The notes beneath the pieces were generated by a model. It was not told the DNA's origin. It made no database searches and worked only from the letters and a program-made list of their open reading frames with translations. Positions 1 through 7,653 of a stretch of DNA of 51,391 nt are shown here, piece by piece. The stretch's first letter is position 1. Every line of letters begins with the position of its first letter. The stretch covers positions 1-51,391 of the forward strand of contig NZ_CAJYVU010000017.1 in assembly GCF_913778135.1 (NCBI RefSeq). The letters run 5' to 3'. The DNA comes from an uncultured Sphingomonas sp. (GTDB lineage: Bacteria; Pseudomonadota; Alphaproteobacteria; Sphingomonadales; Sphingomonadaceae). The position numbers and the translations under genes are program-made.

Positions 1-77
1 CTGCTAATCGCGCCGCAACTGGGCCAGGCGCGCGGCATTCGGCGCGACGGCGCTCTTTTCTCGCAAGGATCAGGATC

Positions 78-590
78 ATGGACGAGCAGGACAACGGCGT
101 AACGCAGGACGGCAACCCGTTCGAGAACGGCGCCGACCAGACGCCCACCGCCGGGCTCATCTCGCAGTACGTGAAGGACCTGTCGTTCGAGAACCCGAAT
201 GCGCCCGCGATCTACCAGAACGAGACCCCGCCCGAGATCAACGTCCAGTTCGATATCGGTGCGAACCAGGTCGGCGAGGAAGTGCACGAGGTCGTGCTGA
301 AGATCGAGGTCAAGGCGACCTCGAACGGGCAGACCGCCTTCATCACGGAACTTAGCTACGCCGGCCTGTTCGGGTTGCGCAACATCCCGGCCGAGCATGT
401 TCAGCCGTTCCTGCTGGGCGAAGGGCCGCGCCTCCTGTTCCCGTTCGCGCGCCGCGTCGTGTCGGATGCGATCCGTGACGGCGGCTTCCCGCCACTGGTG
501 CTCGAGCCGATCGACTTCAACGCGCTGTTCCTGCAGCAGGCGCAGCAGCAAGGCATCCAGTTCGGCGACGGTCAGGTCGGCCACGCCTGA
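78..590 (+). CDS. secB: Protein-export chaperone SecB
   Basis: 170 residues, the usual length for alphaproteobacterial SecB. The cytosolic SecB tetramer binds unfolded preproteins and hands them to SecA at the Sec translocon. The SecB core begins after a 30-residue polar N-terminal extension, with the family pattern of a VKDLSFENPNAP segment, the beta strands through EVVLKIEVKA, and the conserved FPFARRVVSDAIRDGGFPPL stretch before a Gln-rich tail. The ATG at 78 is preceded by AGGATCAGGATC, a good ribosome-binding site. The gene stands just upstream of murJ with 29 bases between. Identification is firm from the C-terminal motif. Confidence 0.97.
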   Translation: MDEQDNGVTQDGNPFENGADQTPTAGLISQYVKDLSFENPNAPAIYQNETPPEINVQFDIGANQVGEEVHEVVLKIEVKATSNGQTAFITELSYAGLFGLRNIPAEHVQPFLLGEGPRLLFPFARRVVSDAIRDGGFPPLVLEPIDFNALFLQQAQQQGIQFGDGQVGHA

Positions 591-619
591 TTCCTGACGG
601 GCCGGGAGCGACGTAGGCG

Positions 620-2209
620 ATGAACCTGGCCCGTGCCCTCGGCTCGGTCGGCGGGCTGACGCTTGCCAGCCGCGTGCTGGCGCTGGTGCGCGACACGTTG
701 CAGGCGACCTATGTCGGCGCGAGCTTCGCGTCGGACGCCTTCTTCGTCGCGTTCCGCCTGCCCAACATGTTTCGCGCGCTGTTCGCGGAAGGTGCCTTTT
801 CCGCCGCGTTCATTCCGCTGTTCAACCGCAAGGTGGCGGACGGCGGCGGTACCGCGGCCGGTGTCGACTTCGCCGAGCGCGCGCTGGCAGTGCTCTTCCC
901 GGTGCTGGTCGCGTTCACCGCGATCATGCTGATCGCCGCTTACCCGATCACCTGGGGGCTGTCGGGTGGGTTCGAGCGGCAGCACCCGACCTCGGCGCAA
1001 TTCGCGTTCGCGGTGACGCTGTCGCGCTTCACCATCCCGTATCTGATGCTGATCTCGCTGGTGTCGCTGCTGGGCGGCATCCTCAACTCGCTCAACAAGT
1101 TCTGGGTCAACGCCGCGGCGCCGATCCTGCTCAATGTCGCGATGATCGCCGGGCTGCTGTTCTTTCACGGCGACAATGCGTACGAGACCGCGCGCGCACA
1201 GGCGATCTCGGTCACCGCGGGCGGCGCGCTGCAGCTTCTTTGGTTGATGTGGGCGTGCCGGCGCGCTGGCGTGTCGCTGCGGCTGCGCTTCCCGAAGCTC
1301 GACGACGACGTGAAGCAGCTGATGAAGCTGATCGTGCCCGCCGCCGCTGGTGCAGGTGCGGCGCAGATCAACCTCGCTATTTCCACCGCGCTGGCAGGCG
1401 GGTTGCTGTCGGCAGGGTCGATTTCGGCAATCTATTATGCCGACCGGTTGAACCAGTTGCCGCTTGGCATGATCGGGATCGGCCTCGGCACCATCCTGCT
1501 CCCGGTCGTATCGCGTCTGCTCAGTGAGGGGCGTGAGGCCGAGGCGCTGGAGACGCAGAACCGCGGCCTCGAACTCGCGCTGTTCCTCACCCTCCCCGCC
1601 ACCGCCGCCTTCGTCTTCGCGGCCGAGCCGATCGTGCGCGGGCTGTTCCAGCACGGCGCCTTCGACGCCGCCGACACGGCGCGCGCGGCGCTGGCGCTGT
1701 CGGCCTTCTCGATCGGCCTGCCGAGCTACGTGCTGGTCAAGGTGCTGACCCCCGGCTTCTACGCGCGCGCGGATACGAAGACGCCGGTGCGGCTGGCGCT
1801 ATGGTCGGTCGCGATCAATCTGGTCGGCAATCTGATCCTGATCCCGGTGCTGGGCCGCTACGACATCGGGCAGGTCGGACCGCCGCTCGCCACTGCGATC
1901 GCGTCGACCGTCAACGTCACCTCGCTCTACGTCACGCTGGCGCGACGCGGTCACTTCACGCTTGACGCGCAGGTGCGGCGGAAGGCTCCGCGCCTGGCGA
2001 TCGCCGCCGCGCTGATGGGTGCGACGCTGCTGCTCGTCACGCGGCGGATCGATCCCTATCTGACGGGAAGCCTGCTGACGCGTGGACTAGCTTTAGCGGT
2101 GCTGGTCGGCGCGGGCGTCCTCGTCTACGCGCTCGCCTGCTTCGCGACCGGCGCGTTCCGCGTCGCCGATCTTCGCTCCCTCCTTCGCCGCAGAGCCTCC
2201 TCCCGATGA
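620..2209 (+). CDS. murJ: Lipid II flippase MurJ
   Basis: 529 residues, a polytopic inner-membrane protein of the MOP superfamily (MviN). It flips lipid II to the periplasmic side for peptidoglycan synthesis. The family signature near the N-terminus, SRVLALVRDTLQA, is present, followed by hydrophobic segments along the whole length consistent with about 14 helices, with the conserved LRLPNMFRALFAEGAFSAAFIP-like region around residues 45-70. It ends in a short Arg-rich tail. The stop codon overlaps the start of trpS (ATGA), so the two are likely translationally coupled. The start at 620 has only a weak ribosome-binding site (GTAGGCG directly upstream). Confidence 0.95.
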   Translation: MNLARALGSVGGLTLASRVLALVRDTLQATYVGASFASDAFFVAFRLPNMFRALFAEGAFSAAFIPLFNRKVADGGGTAAGVDFAERALAVLFPVLVAFTAIMLIAAYPITWGLSGGFERQHPTSAQFAFAVTLSRFTIPYLMLISLVSLLGGILNSLNKFWVNAAAPILLNVAMIAGLLFFHGDNAYETARAQAISVTAGGALQLLWLMWACRRAGVSLRLRFPKLDDDVKQLMKLIVPAAAGAGAAQINLAISTALAGGLLSAGSISAIYYADRLNQLPLGMIGIGLGTILLPVVSRLLSEGREAEALETQNRGLELALFLTLPATAAFVFAAEPIVRGLFQHGAFDAADTARAALALSAFSIGLPSYVLVKVLTPGFYARADTKTPVRLALWSVAINLVGNLILIPVLGRYDIGQVGPPLATAIASTVNVTSLYVTLARRGHFTLDAQVRRKAPRLAIAAALMGATLLLVTRRIDPYLTGSLLTRGLALAVLVGAGVLVYALACFATGAFRVADLRSLLRRRASSR

Positions 2210-3222
2210 CGAATATGCGCGTTGTTTCCGGCATCAAGCCGACCGGCAACCTCCACCTCGGCAACTACCTTGGCGCGGTGAAGCAGTGGGTCGCGATGCA
2301 GGATCAGATCCTGTCGCAGGGCGGCGAGACGATGTATTTCATCGCCGACCTTCACGGCCTGACCGAGTGGATCGCGCCCGCGGACCTGCGCGCCAACACG
2401 ATCGAGATGACCGCGACCTTGGTCGCCGCCGGGATCGATCCCGAACGTTCGATCCTGTTCAATCAGGCGCGGGTGCCGCAGCACAGCGAGCTGTCGTGGC
2501 TGCTGAACAACGTCGCGCGCGTCGGCTGGCTGAACCGCATGACACAGTTCAAGGACAAGGCGGGGAAAAACCGTGAAGGCGCGAGCGTCGGGCTGTACGA
2601 CTATCCCGTGCTGATGGCCGCCGACGTGCTGCTCTACAATGCGACGCACGTTCCGGTGGGCGAGGATCAGAAGCAGCACCTCGAGCTCGCGCGCGACATC
2701 GCGACGAAGTTCAATGTCGATTACCAGACCGAACTCTTCACCCTGCCAGCTCCGCTGGTGAGTCAGGCTGCGCCCCGGATCATGAGCCTGCGCGACGCGG
2801 GCGCCAAGATGTCGAAGTCGAACCCGTCGGAGCAATCCGTCGTCAAACTGATCGACTCGGACGAGTTAATCGCGGACAAGTTCCGCCGCGCGAAGACCGA
2901 CCCCGACCTGTTGCCCGAAACGTGGGAGGAGCTGGAGGGTCGACCCGAGGCGCGCAACCTCATCACGATCTTCGCCGCACTGGCAGACCGCACGACGGCC
3001 GAGGTCGTGGCGGATTATGCCGGCAAGGGGTTCGGCCAGTTCAAGCCCGCGCTTGCCGACCTGGCGGTGGCGAAGCTCGGACCGATCCGCGACGAAATGA
3101 CGCGGCTTCTCGCTGATCAGGGCGCGATCGACGCGATCCTCGAGCGCGGGGCGGAGCGTGCGCGGGACCTGGCCGCACCGCTGCTTTGGCGGGCACAGGA
3201 GGCGATGGGGCTGCTCATCTGA
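2206..3222 (+). CDS. trpS: Tryptophanyl-tRNA synthetase
   Basis: 338 residues, a class I aminoacyl-tRNA synthetase that charges tRNA-Trp. The HIGH-like motif lies in GIKPTGNLHLGNYLGA (about residues 7-22) and the KMSKS loop is exact at residues 201-205. Length is normal for bacterial TrpS. The ATG overlaps the murJ stop by four bases; a second in-frame ATG at 2215 is a possible alternative start that would remove three residues. Two steps upstream is secB, giving the run secB-murJ-trpS. Confidence 0.97.
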   Translation: MTNMRVVSGIKPTGNLHLGNYLGAVKQWVAMQDQILSQGGETMYFIADLHGLTEWIAPADLRANTIEMTATLVAAGIDPERSILFNQARVPQHSELSWLLNNVARVGWLNRMTQFKDKAGKNREGASVGLYDYPVLMAADVLLYNATHVPVGEDQKQHLELARDIATKFNVDYQTELFTLPAPLVSQAAPRIMSLRDAGAKMSKSNPSEQSVVKLIDSDELIADKFRRAKTDPDLLPETWEELEGRPEARNLITIFAALADRTTAEVVADYAGKGFGQFKPALADLAVAKLGPIRDEMTRLLADQGAIDAILERGAERARDLAAPLLWRAQEAMGLLI

Positions 3223-3279
3223 GCGTGTCCACACGCCAGATATTGGCGCATCGCACCACATCAAATTCCGCAAACGCCT

Positions 3280-3302
3280 GTCATTACCGGTGAGTCAATG
3301 AC
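3280..3302. repeat. Inverted repeat upstream of the PspC-domain gene
   Basis: GTCATT and its reverse complement AATGAC flank an 11-base spacer. The element sits about 10 bases before the sigma-54-like -24 box. It could be part of an activator site or a chance palindrome; no known enhancer consensus was matched. Confidence 0.3.
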
Positions 3303-3311
3303 TTAGCGACT

Positions 3312-3327
3312 TGGCACGATTGGTGCT
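3312..3327 (+). promoter_or_regulatory. Sigma-54 (RpoN)-type promoter for the PspC-domain gene
   Basis: TGGCACGATTGGTGCT matches the RpoN consensus TGGCACG-N4-TTGCW at all positions except one T of the -12 box, with the correct spacing between the GG and GC doublets. Transcription would start near 3338-3340, leaving a leader of about 38 bases before the ATG at 3377. In enterobacteria the psp operon is sigma-54 dependent, which makes this placement meaningful. Whether RpoN and a PspF-type activator act here is inferred. Confidence 0.65.
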
Positions 3328-3376
3328 CAGCAATCCGCATCGAGGCTGCGGCCTCCCATGATGCGGAGCGAAGACC

Positions 3377-3679
3377 ATGACCGATCAGGCGAACTCGACT
3401 AGCGTAAAGCCCGGACGCGACAGCATCTTCGGCGTCTGCGCCGCGCTTGCCGCCGATTTCGGCTTCAATCCGCTGTGGCTGCGCCTCGCGATCGGGGCGG
3501 GACTGATGGTGAACATGGAAGCAGCGCTCGCTGCTTATGTAGTGTTAAGTGCGATCGTGGTGATCAGCCGCGTCGCTGCGCCCGATGCCAAGACGCGCCC
3601 GACGCCTGCCTCGAACGTTGCCGCAGTCGCCTCGCCCGAGCAGGACGTCGAAGAAGTATCGCTCGCCCGCGCCGCCTGA
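3377..3679 (+). CDS. PspC-domain membrane protein
   Basis: 100 residues. Residues about 14-65 form a PspC domain: a GVCAALAADFGFNPLWLRL segment (typical GVcaGlA...R pattern) followed by a hydrophobic helix ending in VVISRV. PspC proteins sit in the inner membrane and take part in the phage-shock response to membrane stress. The remaining 35 residues are polar and Pro/Ala-rich with an acidic patch. No pspA or pspB adjoins it. The ATG has a GGAG ribosome-binding site eight bases upstream, and a sigma-54-like promoter lies 50 bases upstream. It converges on dnaA with a 5-base gap. Confidence 0.85.
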   Translation: MTDQANSTSVKPGRDSIFGVCAALAADFGFNPLWLRLAIGAGLMVNMEAALAAYVVLSAIVVISRVAAPDAKTRPTPASNVAAVASPEQDVEEVSLARAA

Positions 3680-3684
3680 GCGCG

Positions 3685-5142
3685 TCAGGCCTCGAGCTGG
3701 TGGATCAGCGTGCGCACCGCACCGTCGACGTCGCGGTCGGTGTCGCGCAATTCCTCGATCCGGCGGACCGCGTGGATTACCGTGCTGTGATCGCGTCCGC
3801 CGAACTTGCGGCCAATCTCGGGCAGCGAGCGCGTCGTCATCCGCTTGGCGAGGTACATCGCGATCTGTCGCGGCCGAGCAACGGCGCGCGCGCGGCGGGC
3901 GGAGAGCAGGTCGATCTGCTTGATCTCGAAATGCTCGGATACGAGCTTCTGGATCTCATCAATCGTTACCCGTCGCTGAACGCCGCGCAACGTGTCGCCG
4001 AGCACGCTCTGCGCGAAGCCGAGATCGATCACCTCGCCGGTGAGCGAGGCATAAGCGACGACACGGTTGAGCGCACCCTCGACTTCGCGAATCGAGGAAG
4101 CGATCCGGCACGCGATCATGTCCACGACCTCTTCGGGCACGATCGCGTCGGGTAGCTCGGCCAGGCGCTGCGCCAGCACGGCGCGGCGCAACTCAAGCGT
4201 CGATCCCTTCACGTCGGCGACCAGCCCCGCGCTCATCCGCCCGAGGATGCGCGACTCGACCCCGTCGAGTGCCTGTGGCGCGCGATCAGCGGAAATCACC
4301 AGCCGCTTGCCCGCAGCCATGATCTCGTTGATCGTGTGGAAGAATTCCTCCTGCGTCGCATCCTTGCCGGCGATGAATTGAAGATCGTCGATCAGCAGCA
4401 GGTCGCAGCCGCGCAGGCGAGACTTGAAGGCGTGGGTGTCGCGCGCGCGCATCGCAGCGACGAAATCGAACATGAAGCGCTCGGCCGACATGCACAGCAC
4501 ACGTGCATCGGGGCGGGCTTCGAGAAAGGCGTGTCCGATCGCGTGCATCAGGTGCGATTTGCCCTGCCCGGTGCCGCCATGGATGAAGAGCGGGCTGAAC
4601 CGGACCGGACCCGGCTCGGCGAGGGCGCGCGCGGCGTTCAGCGCGACGCGGTTGGACGGATCGGCAACGAAGCGCTCGAACGTGTAACGCGGGTCGAGCT
4701 GCGGCCGCTCGATGTGGAGGACCGGCTCCGAGGCTGTGCGCGGTGCGGGGGTGACGGGCGCGGTGGCGAAATCAAGCAGCGGGGCTGCCGCCGCCGCCGC
4801 CGCCGCGTGCTGCGCAGGCGCGGGCGCAGGCACCGCAATCGTCATCACCTCGGGTGTCGTTGTCGCGCGGCGCGTCTCGATCGCGACGCTGCGCACTCGC
4901 GGCAGCAGCGCGCGGAATTCGTGTACCAGCCGCTCGGCATAGTGATTGCGGACCCAGTCGGTCATGAACGCGGAGGGCAGCGCCAGACGCACATCCTCGC
5001 CGTCACACGGCTCGACCAGCGACATCGGGGCGAGCCATTGATCGAACAAGCGTGCACCGGCGGACAGGCGCAGGTTGGCGCGGACGCGGGCCCATGCCCG
5101 GCCCGTGTCGCTCAACCCCGTCTGATCACCGCCGTGAAGCAC
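3685..5142 (-). CDS. dnaA: Chromosomal replication initiator DnaA
   Basis: 485 residues from the chosen GTG at 5142. Domain I runs over about residues 7-75 (RVRANL...FDQWLAPM...DWVRNHY). Domain II is a linker with a run of alanines. Domain III has Walker A GGTGQGKS at about 189-196, Walker B LLLIDDLQF and the sensor region. Domain IV carries the DnaA signature GGRDHSTVIHAVRRIEEL near the C-terminus. The GTG has a GGGAGAG ribosome-binding site seven bases upstream; an in-frame ATG 17 codons further upstream (5193) gives an N-terminus rich in Cys/Gly unlike the family, so the GTG is preferred. DnaA binds the origin and opens it for replication. Walker A ends in Lys-Ser rather than the commoner Lys-Thr. 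Confidence 0.96.
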   Translation of the reverse strand: MLHGGDQTGLSDTGRAWARVRANLRLSAGARLFDQWLAPMSLVEPCDGEDVRLALPSAFMTDWVRNHYAERLVHEFRALLPRVRSVAIETRRATTTPEVMTIAVPAPAPAQHAAAAAAAAPLLDFATAPVTPAPRTASEPVLHIERPQLDPRYTFERFVADPSNRVALNAARALAEPGPVRFSPLFIHGGTGQGKSHLMHAIGHAFLEARPDARVLCMSAERFMFDFVAAMRARDTHAFKSRLRGCDLLLIDDLQFIAGKDATQEEFFHTINEIMAAGKRLVISADRAPQALDGVESRILGRMSAGLVADVKGSTLELRRAVLAQRLAELPDAIVPEEVVDMIACRIASSIREVEGALNRVVAYASLTGEVIDLGFAQSVLGDTLRGVQRRVTIDEIQKLVSEHFEIKQIDLLSARRARAVARPRQIAMYLAKRMTTRSLPEIGRKFGGRDHSTVIHAVRRIEELRDTDRDVDGAVRTLIHQLEA

Positions 5143-5534
5143 GCACAACTCTCCCGTTGCCGCGAACGAGTGTCCGCAGCGCCCAGTCTTCAAAGGTCAG
5201 AACTGCCCAAACGCGGTCCCCACCACGTCGGGTCGCCAAGCTGATCCGTTTGCCCCAACCGAGCGAACGCCGGCTTGGAGCAACAGGATTAGGAACAAGG
5301 GCGTGAGTCGATCAAGTCCGCGCGCGGACACAAAAACGAAATAAAGCGGATTGACACGGAATTCGGCGCTGAAACGCGTCGAAAATCTAATAAGCTACTG
5401 TTTGAACGCGATTTTCTAGCTGCGTGCGTGAGTGCGCCCAACACGAATCGCGGACTTCCCTAGCTTTTCAAATCCGCGACGAAATGGCGGCCTTTCCGAT
5501 CACGGAATGTTCCATTTGATCAGCAACAGGCATG
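5143..5534. other. Leader region between rpsT terminator and dnaA
   Basis: About 390 bases without a gene that must hold the dnaA promoter if dnaA is transcribed independently of rpsT. I found no consensus DnaA box (TTATNCACA) on either strand. It contains a perfect 14-base palindrome GTCCGCGCGCGGAC at 5316-5329 and a separated inverted repeat TCGCGGA/TCCGCGA at 5448-5454 and 5473-5479. The stretch 5330-5480 is clearly AT-richer than its surroundings. I could not fix a confident -35/-10 pair on the minus strand. Confidence 0.5.
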
Positions 5535-5570
5535 AAAAAAGGCCCGTCGGGTCACCCCGACGAGCCTTTA
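5535..5570 (-). terminator. Intrinsic terminator of rpsT
   Basis: On the minus strand a GC-rich stem of about 14 pairs with one mismatch (arms at 5556-5569 and 5538-5551) closes on a four-base loop and runs into six T residues. It lies 20 bases beyond the rpsT stop codon. It implies that most rpsT transcripts end before dnaA. Confidence 0.9.
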
Positions 5571-5582
5571 ACAATCGCTTAA
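5568..5582. promoter_or_regulatory. CtrA-like site TTAA-N7-TTAA
   Basis: An exact TTAA-N7-TTAA lies just after the rpsT stop codon, partly overlapping the base of its terminator and some 430 bases before dnaA. This is the classical full CtrA box. In a genome this GC-rich such a match is uncommon, but the position next to a T-rich terminator arm gives it a trivial alternative explanation. Confidence 0.3.
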
Positions 5583-5590
5583 AACGCGCT

Positions 5591-5854
5591 TCAGGCGAGC
5601 GCGGTCAAACGCTTCGTCAGGCGCGAGAACTTGCGCGACGCGGTGTTCTTGTGAAGCACGCCCTTCGCGACGCCACGCGCGAGCTCAGGCTGCACCGCCG
5701 CGAGTGCCGTGGTCGCCGCAGCCTTGTCACCGGCCGCAAGCGCTGCCTCAACCTTCTTCACGAAGGTGCGGATGCGGCTGACGCGGGCACCGTTCACTTC
5801 GGCCCGGCGCTCGTTGCGGCGGATGCGCTTCTTGGCTTGCGGCGTGTTCGCCAT
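5591..5854 (-). CDS. rpsT: 30S ribosomal protein S20
   Basis: 87 residues, standard S20 size, with the family start [21 protein letters not shown] and the conserved helical Lys/Arg-rich body ending in [15 protein letters not shown]20 binds 16S rRNA early in 30S assembly. The ATG is preceded by AGAGGA at five to six bases. Flanked by dnaA downstream and mutM upstream on the same strand, an order common in alphaproteobacteria. A strong terminator follows. Confidence 0.98.
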   Translation of the reverse strand: MANTPQAKKRIRRNERRAEVNGARVSRIRTFVKKVEAALAAGDKAAATTALAAVQPELARGVAKGVLHKNTASRKFSRLTKRLTALA

Positions 5855-5950
5855 GTAGGTCCTCTGATCTGCTGAAACGTTGACAAAGGGCGCGGGAACG
5901 GCCCGCCACCCTCGTGAAGGTGCCGCGCATAGCGATCCGCCGTGGTAGCG

Positions 5951-6793
5951 TCAACTCTTGCGACGACTTGGCCGCGGCTGTCCCGCCTGACAGGCCGGGC
6001 ACCAGAAGGTCGACCGACCACCCTCTGCGTAGCGCGCGACCGTACCACCGCACCCGCACGGTTCGCCTTCACGACCGTAGACGGCGAACTGTTTGGAAAA
6101 GTAGCCGAGCTCGCCGTCGGGTCGCGCATAATCGCGCAAGGTCGAACCGCCCGCGATGATCGCCGCATTGAGCACCAGGCGAATCGCATCGATCAGCCGG
6201 ACCAGATGCGCGACGCCGATCTCTCCTGCGGCGCGATGCGGATCGATCCGGGCGTCGTACAGTGCTTCGCACACGTAGATATTGCCAAGGCCCGCCACGA
6301 TACGTTGGTCGAGCAGCACGAGCTTGATCGAGGTCCGCTTGCCCGTGAGTGCGGCGCGGAGATAATGCGCGTTGAACGAGGGGTCGAGCGGCTCCGGCCC
6401 GAGCAGTTGAAAGGCCGGGAACGCCGTCAGCGCGTCGGTCGCGACCAGATCAACCGAACCGAAGCGTCGCGCATCGTTGAGCGCCAGCCGCCTGCCCTGC
6501 CCCGTCTCGATCACCAGATGGTCGTGGGTCTGCAACTCCTCGGGATCGACGCGCCAACGTCCCGACATGCCGAGATGAAAGACCATCGTGTCGCCGCGGT
6601 CTGTGCCGATCAGCCCGTACTTGGCGCGACGGCCAAGCGAGACGACGCGCGCACCGGTCAACCGCTGTCGCAGGTCATCGGGAAAGGCGCGGCGCAGGTT
6701 GGCGCGGCGCGCCTCGACCGTGGTGATCACCTGATCCTGCAGCACGGGGCGCAGTCCCCGCACCGTGGTCTCGACTTCGGGAAGCTCTGGCAC
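5951..6793 (-). CDS. mutM: Formamidopyrimidine-DNA glycosylase (MutM/Fpg)
   Basis: 280 residues from a GTG start that places the obligatory Pro at position 2 (PELPEVETT), the catalytic nucleophile after Met removal. The enzyme removes 8-oxoguanine and formamidopyrimidines and nicks the abasic site. The helix-two-turn-helix region (GLGNIYVCEALYDARIDP) is present, followed by the C-terminal zinc finger. In that finger the first Cys pair is spaced C-G-C rather than C-x2-C, the second pair being CPAC. An ATG 12 codons upstream is in frame but would bury Pro2 and destroy activity, so it is rejected. Divergent from ubiE. Confidence 0.95.
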   Translation of the reverse strand: MPELPEVETTVRGLRPVLQDQVITTVEARRANLRRAFPDDLRQRLTGARVVSLGRRAKYGLIGTDRGDTMVFHLGMSGRWRVDPEELQTHDHLVIETGQGRRLALNDARRFGSVDLVATDALTAFPAFQLLGPEPLDPSFNAHYLRAALTGKRTSIKLVLLDQRIVAGLGNIYVCEALYDARIDPHRAAGEIGVAHLVRLIDAIRLVLNAAIIAGGSTLRDYARPDGELGYFSKQFAVYGREGEPCGCGGTVARYAEGGRSTFWCPACQAGQPRPSRRKS

Positions 6794-6915
6794 GCCCAGC
6801 GAGCTAGGTTGCGTTTGCCCGACCGGCAAGGCTTGGCTAGAGCGGCGTCATCTGCCCCGCACAGCGTGCGCATCCGCGCCACGCCCGCTGGCACCGACGA
6901 CGAACGGATGAAACG

Positions 6916-7653
6916 TTGAGCGAGCAAGAAACCGTCTCCTTCGGGTACGAAGACGTGTCCCCGACCGAGAAGACGCAGCGCGTGCGCGGCGTGTTCTCCA
7001 ACGTGGCGAGCCGATACGACCTGATGAACGATGCGATGTCGGGCGGCATGCACCGGTTGTGGAAGGACCGCTTCGTACGCCGGGTGAAGCCGCGCCACGG
7101 CGAGCAGATCCTCGATATGGCGGGGGGCACCGGCGACATCGCGTTCCGCATGGCGCCGTCTGGGGCGGCGATCACGGTTGCCGACATCAACCCGGAAATG
7201 CTCGGCGTCGGCATGAAGCGCGCGCAGGAGCGCGGACTGACCGGGCTGGTCTGGACCGAGGCGAATGCCGAGACGCTGACGTTCCCGGACAAGTTCTTCG
7301 ACGCGTACACGATCGCGTTCGGCATCAGGAACGTGACCGACATTCCGAAGGCGCTGCGCGAGGCACACCGTGTGCTTCGCCGCGGCGGCCGTTTCTTCTG
7401 CCTCGAATTCTCGACCACGACGTGGCCGGGCTTCGGCGAGGTTTATGACGCTTACTCGCACAAGGTCGTGCCGCAACTGGGCAAGCTGCTGGCGAACGAT
7501 CCCGACAGCTATCGCTACCTGATCGAGTCGATCCGCCGCTTTCCCGACATGCCGTCGTTCGAACGGATGATCGGCGAGGCGGGCTTCGTACGCACGCAGG
7601 TCGAGCCGATGCTGGGCGGGCTGGTCGCGATCCACAGCGGCTGGAAGATTTGA
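6916..7653 (+). CDS. ubiE: Ubiquinone/menaquinone C-methyltransferase UbiE
   Basis: 245 residues from a TTG start. A class I SAM methyltransferase that C-methylates the ring in ubiquinone synthesis. Motifs: VRGVFSNVASRYDLMNDAMS at the N-terminus, the SAM-binding ILDMAGGTGDIAFR, and the family signature AFGIRNVTDIPKALREAHRVL. No ATG fits: the nearest upstream (6908) runs into a stop three codons later. The ribosome-binding site is poor. The stop overlaps the ubiB start as TTGA, so this opens a co-translated run ubiE-ubiB. Confidence 0.96.
   Translation: MSEQETVSFGYEDVSPTEKTQRVRGVFSNVASRYDLMNDAMSGGMHRLWKDRFVRRVKPRHGEQILDMAGGTGDIAFRMAPSGAAITVADINPEMLGVGMKRAQERGLTGLVWTEANAETLTFPDKFFDAYTIAFGIRNVTDIPKALREAHRVLRRGGRFFCLEFSTTTWPGFGEVYDAYSHKVVPQLGKLLANDPDSYRYLIESIRRFPDMPSFERMIGEAGFVRTQVEPMLGGLVAIHSGWKI

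Noticed and set aside
1-77. Possible end of an upstream gene at the window start
   Set aside because: A frame without stops exists, but no family motif or start codon is visible in 77 bases, so no call is made.
3223-3236. Hairpin after trpS as terminator
   Set aside because: GCGTGT/ACACGC is short with almost no loop and no T run follows.
5143-5193. Extended DnaA start at the in-frame ATG 5193
   Set aside because: The extra 17 residues do not resemble DnaA, and the GTG at 5142 has the ribosome-binding site.
5351-5356. TTGACA -35 box on the plus strand upstream of dnaA
   Set aside because: Points away from dnaA and lacks a matching -10 element at the right spacing.
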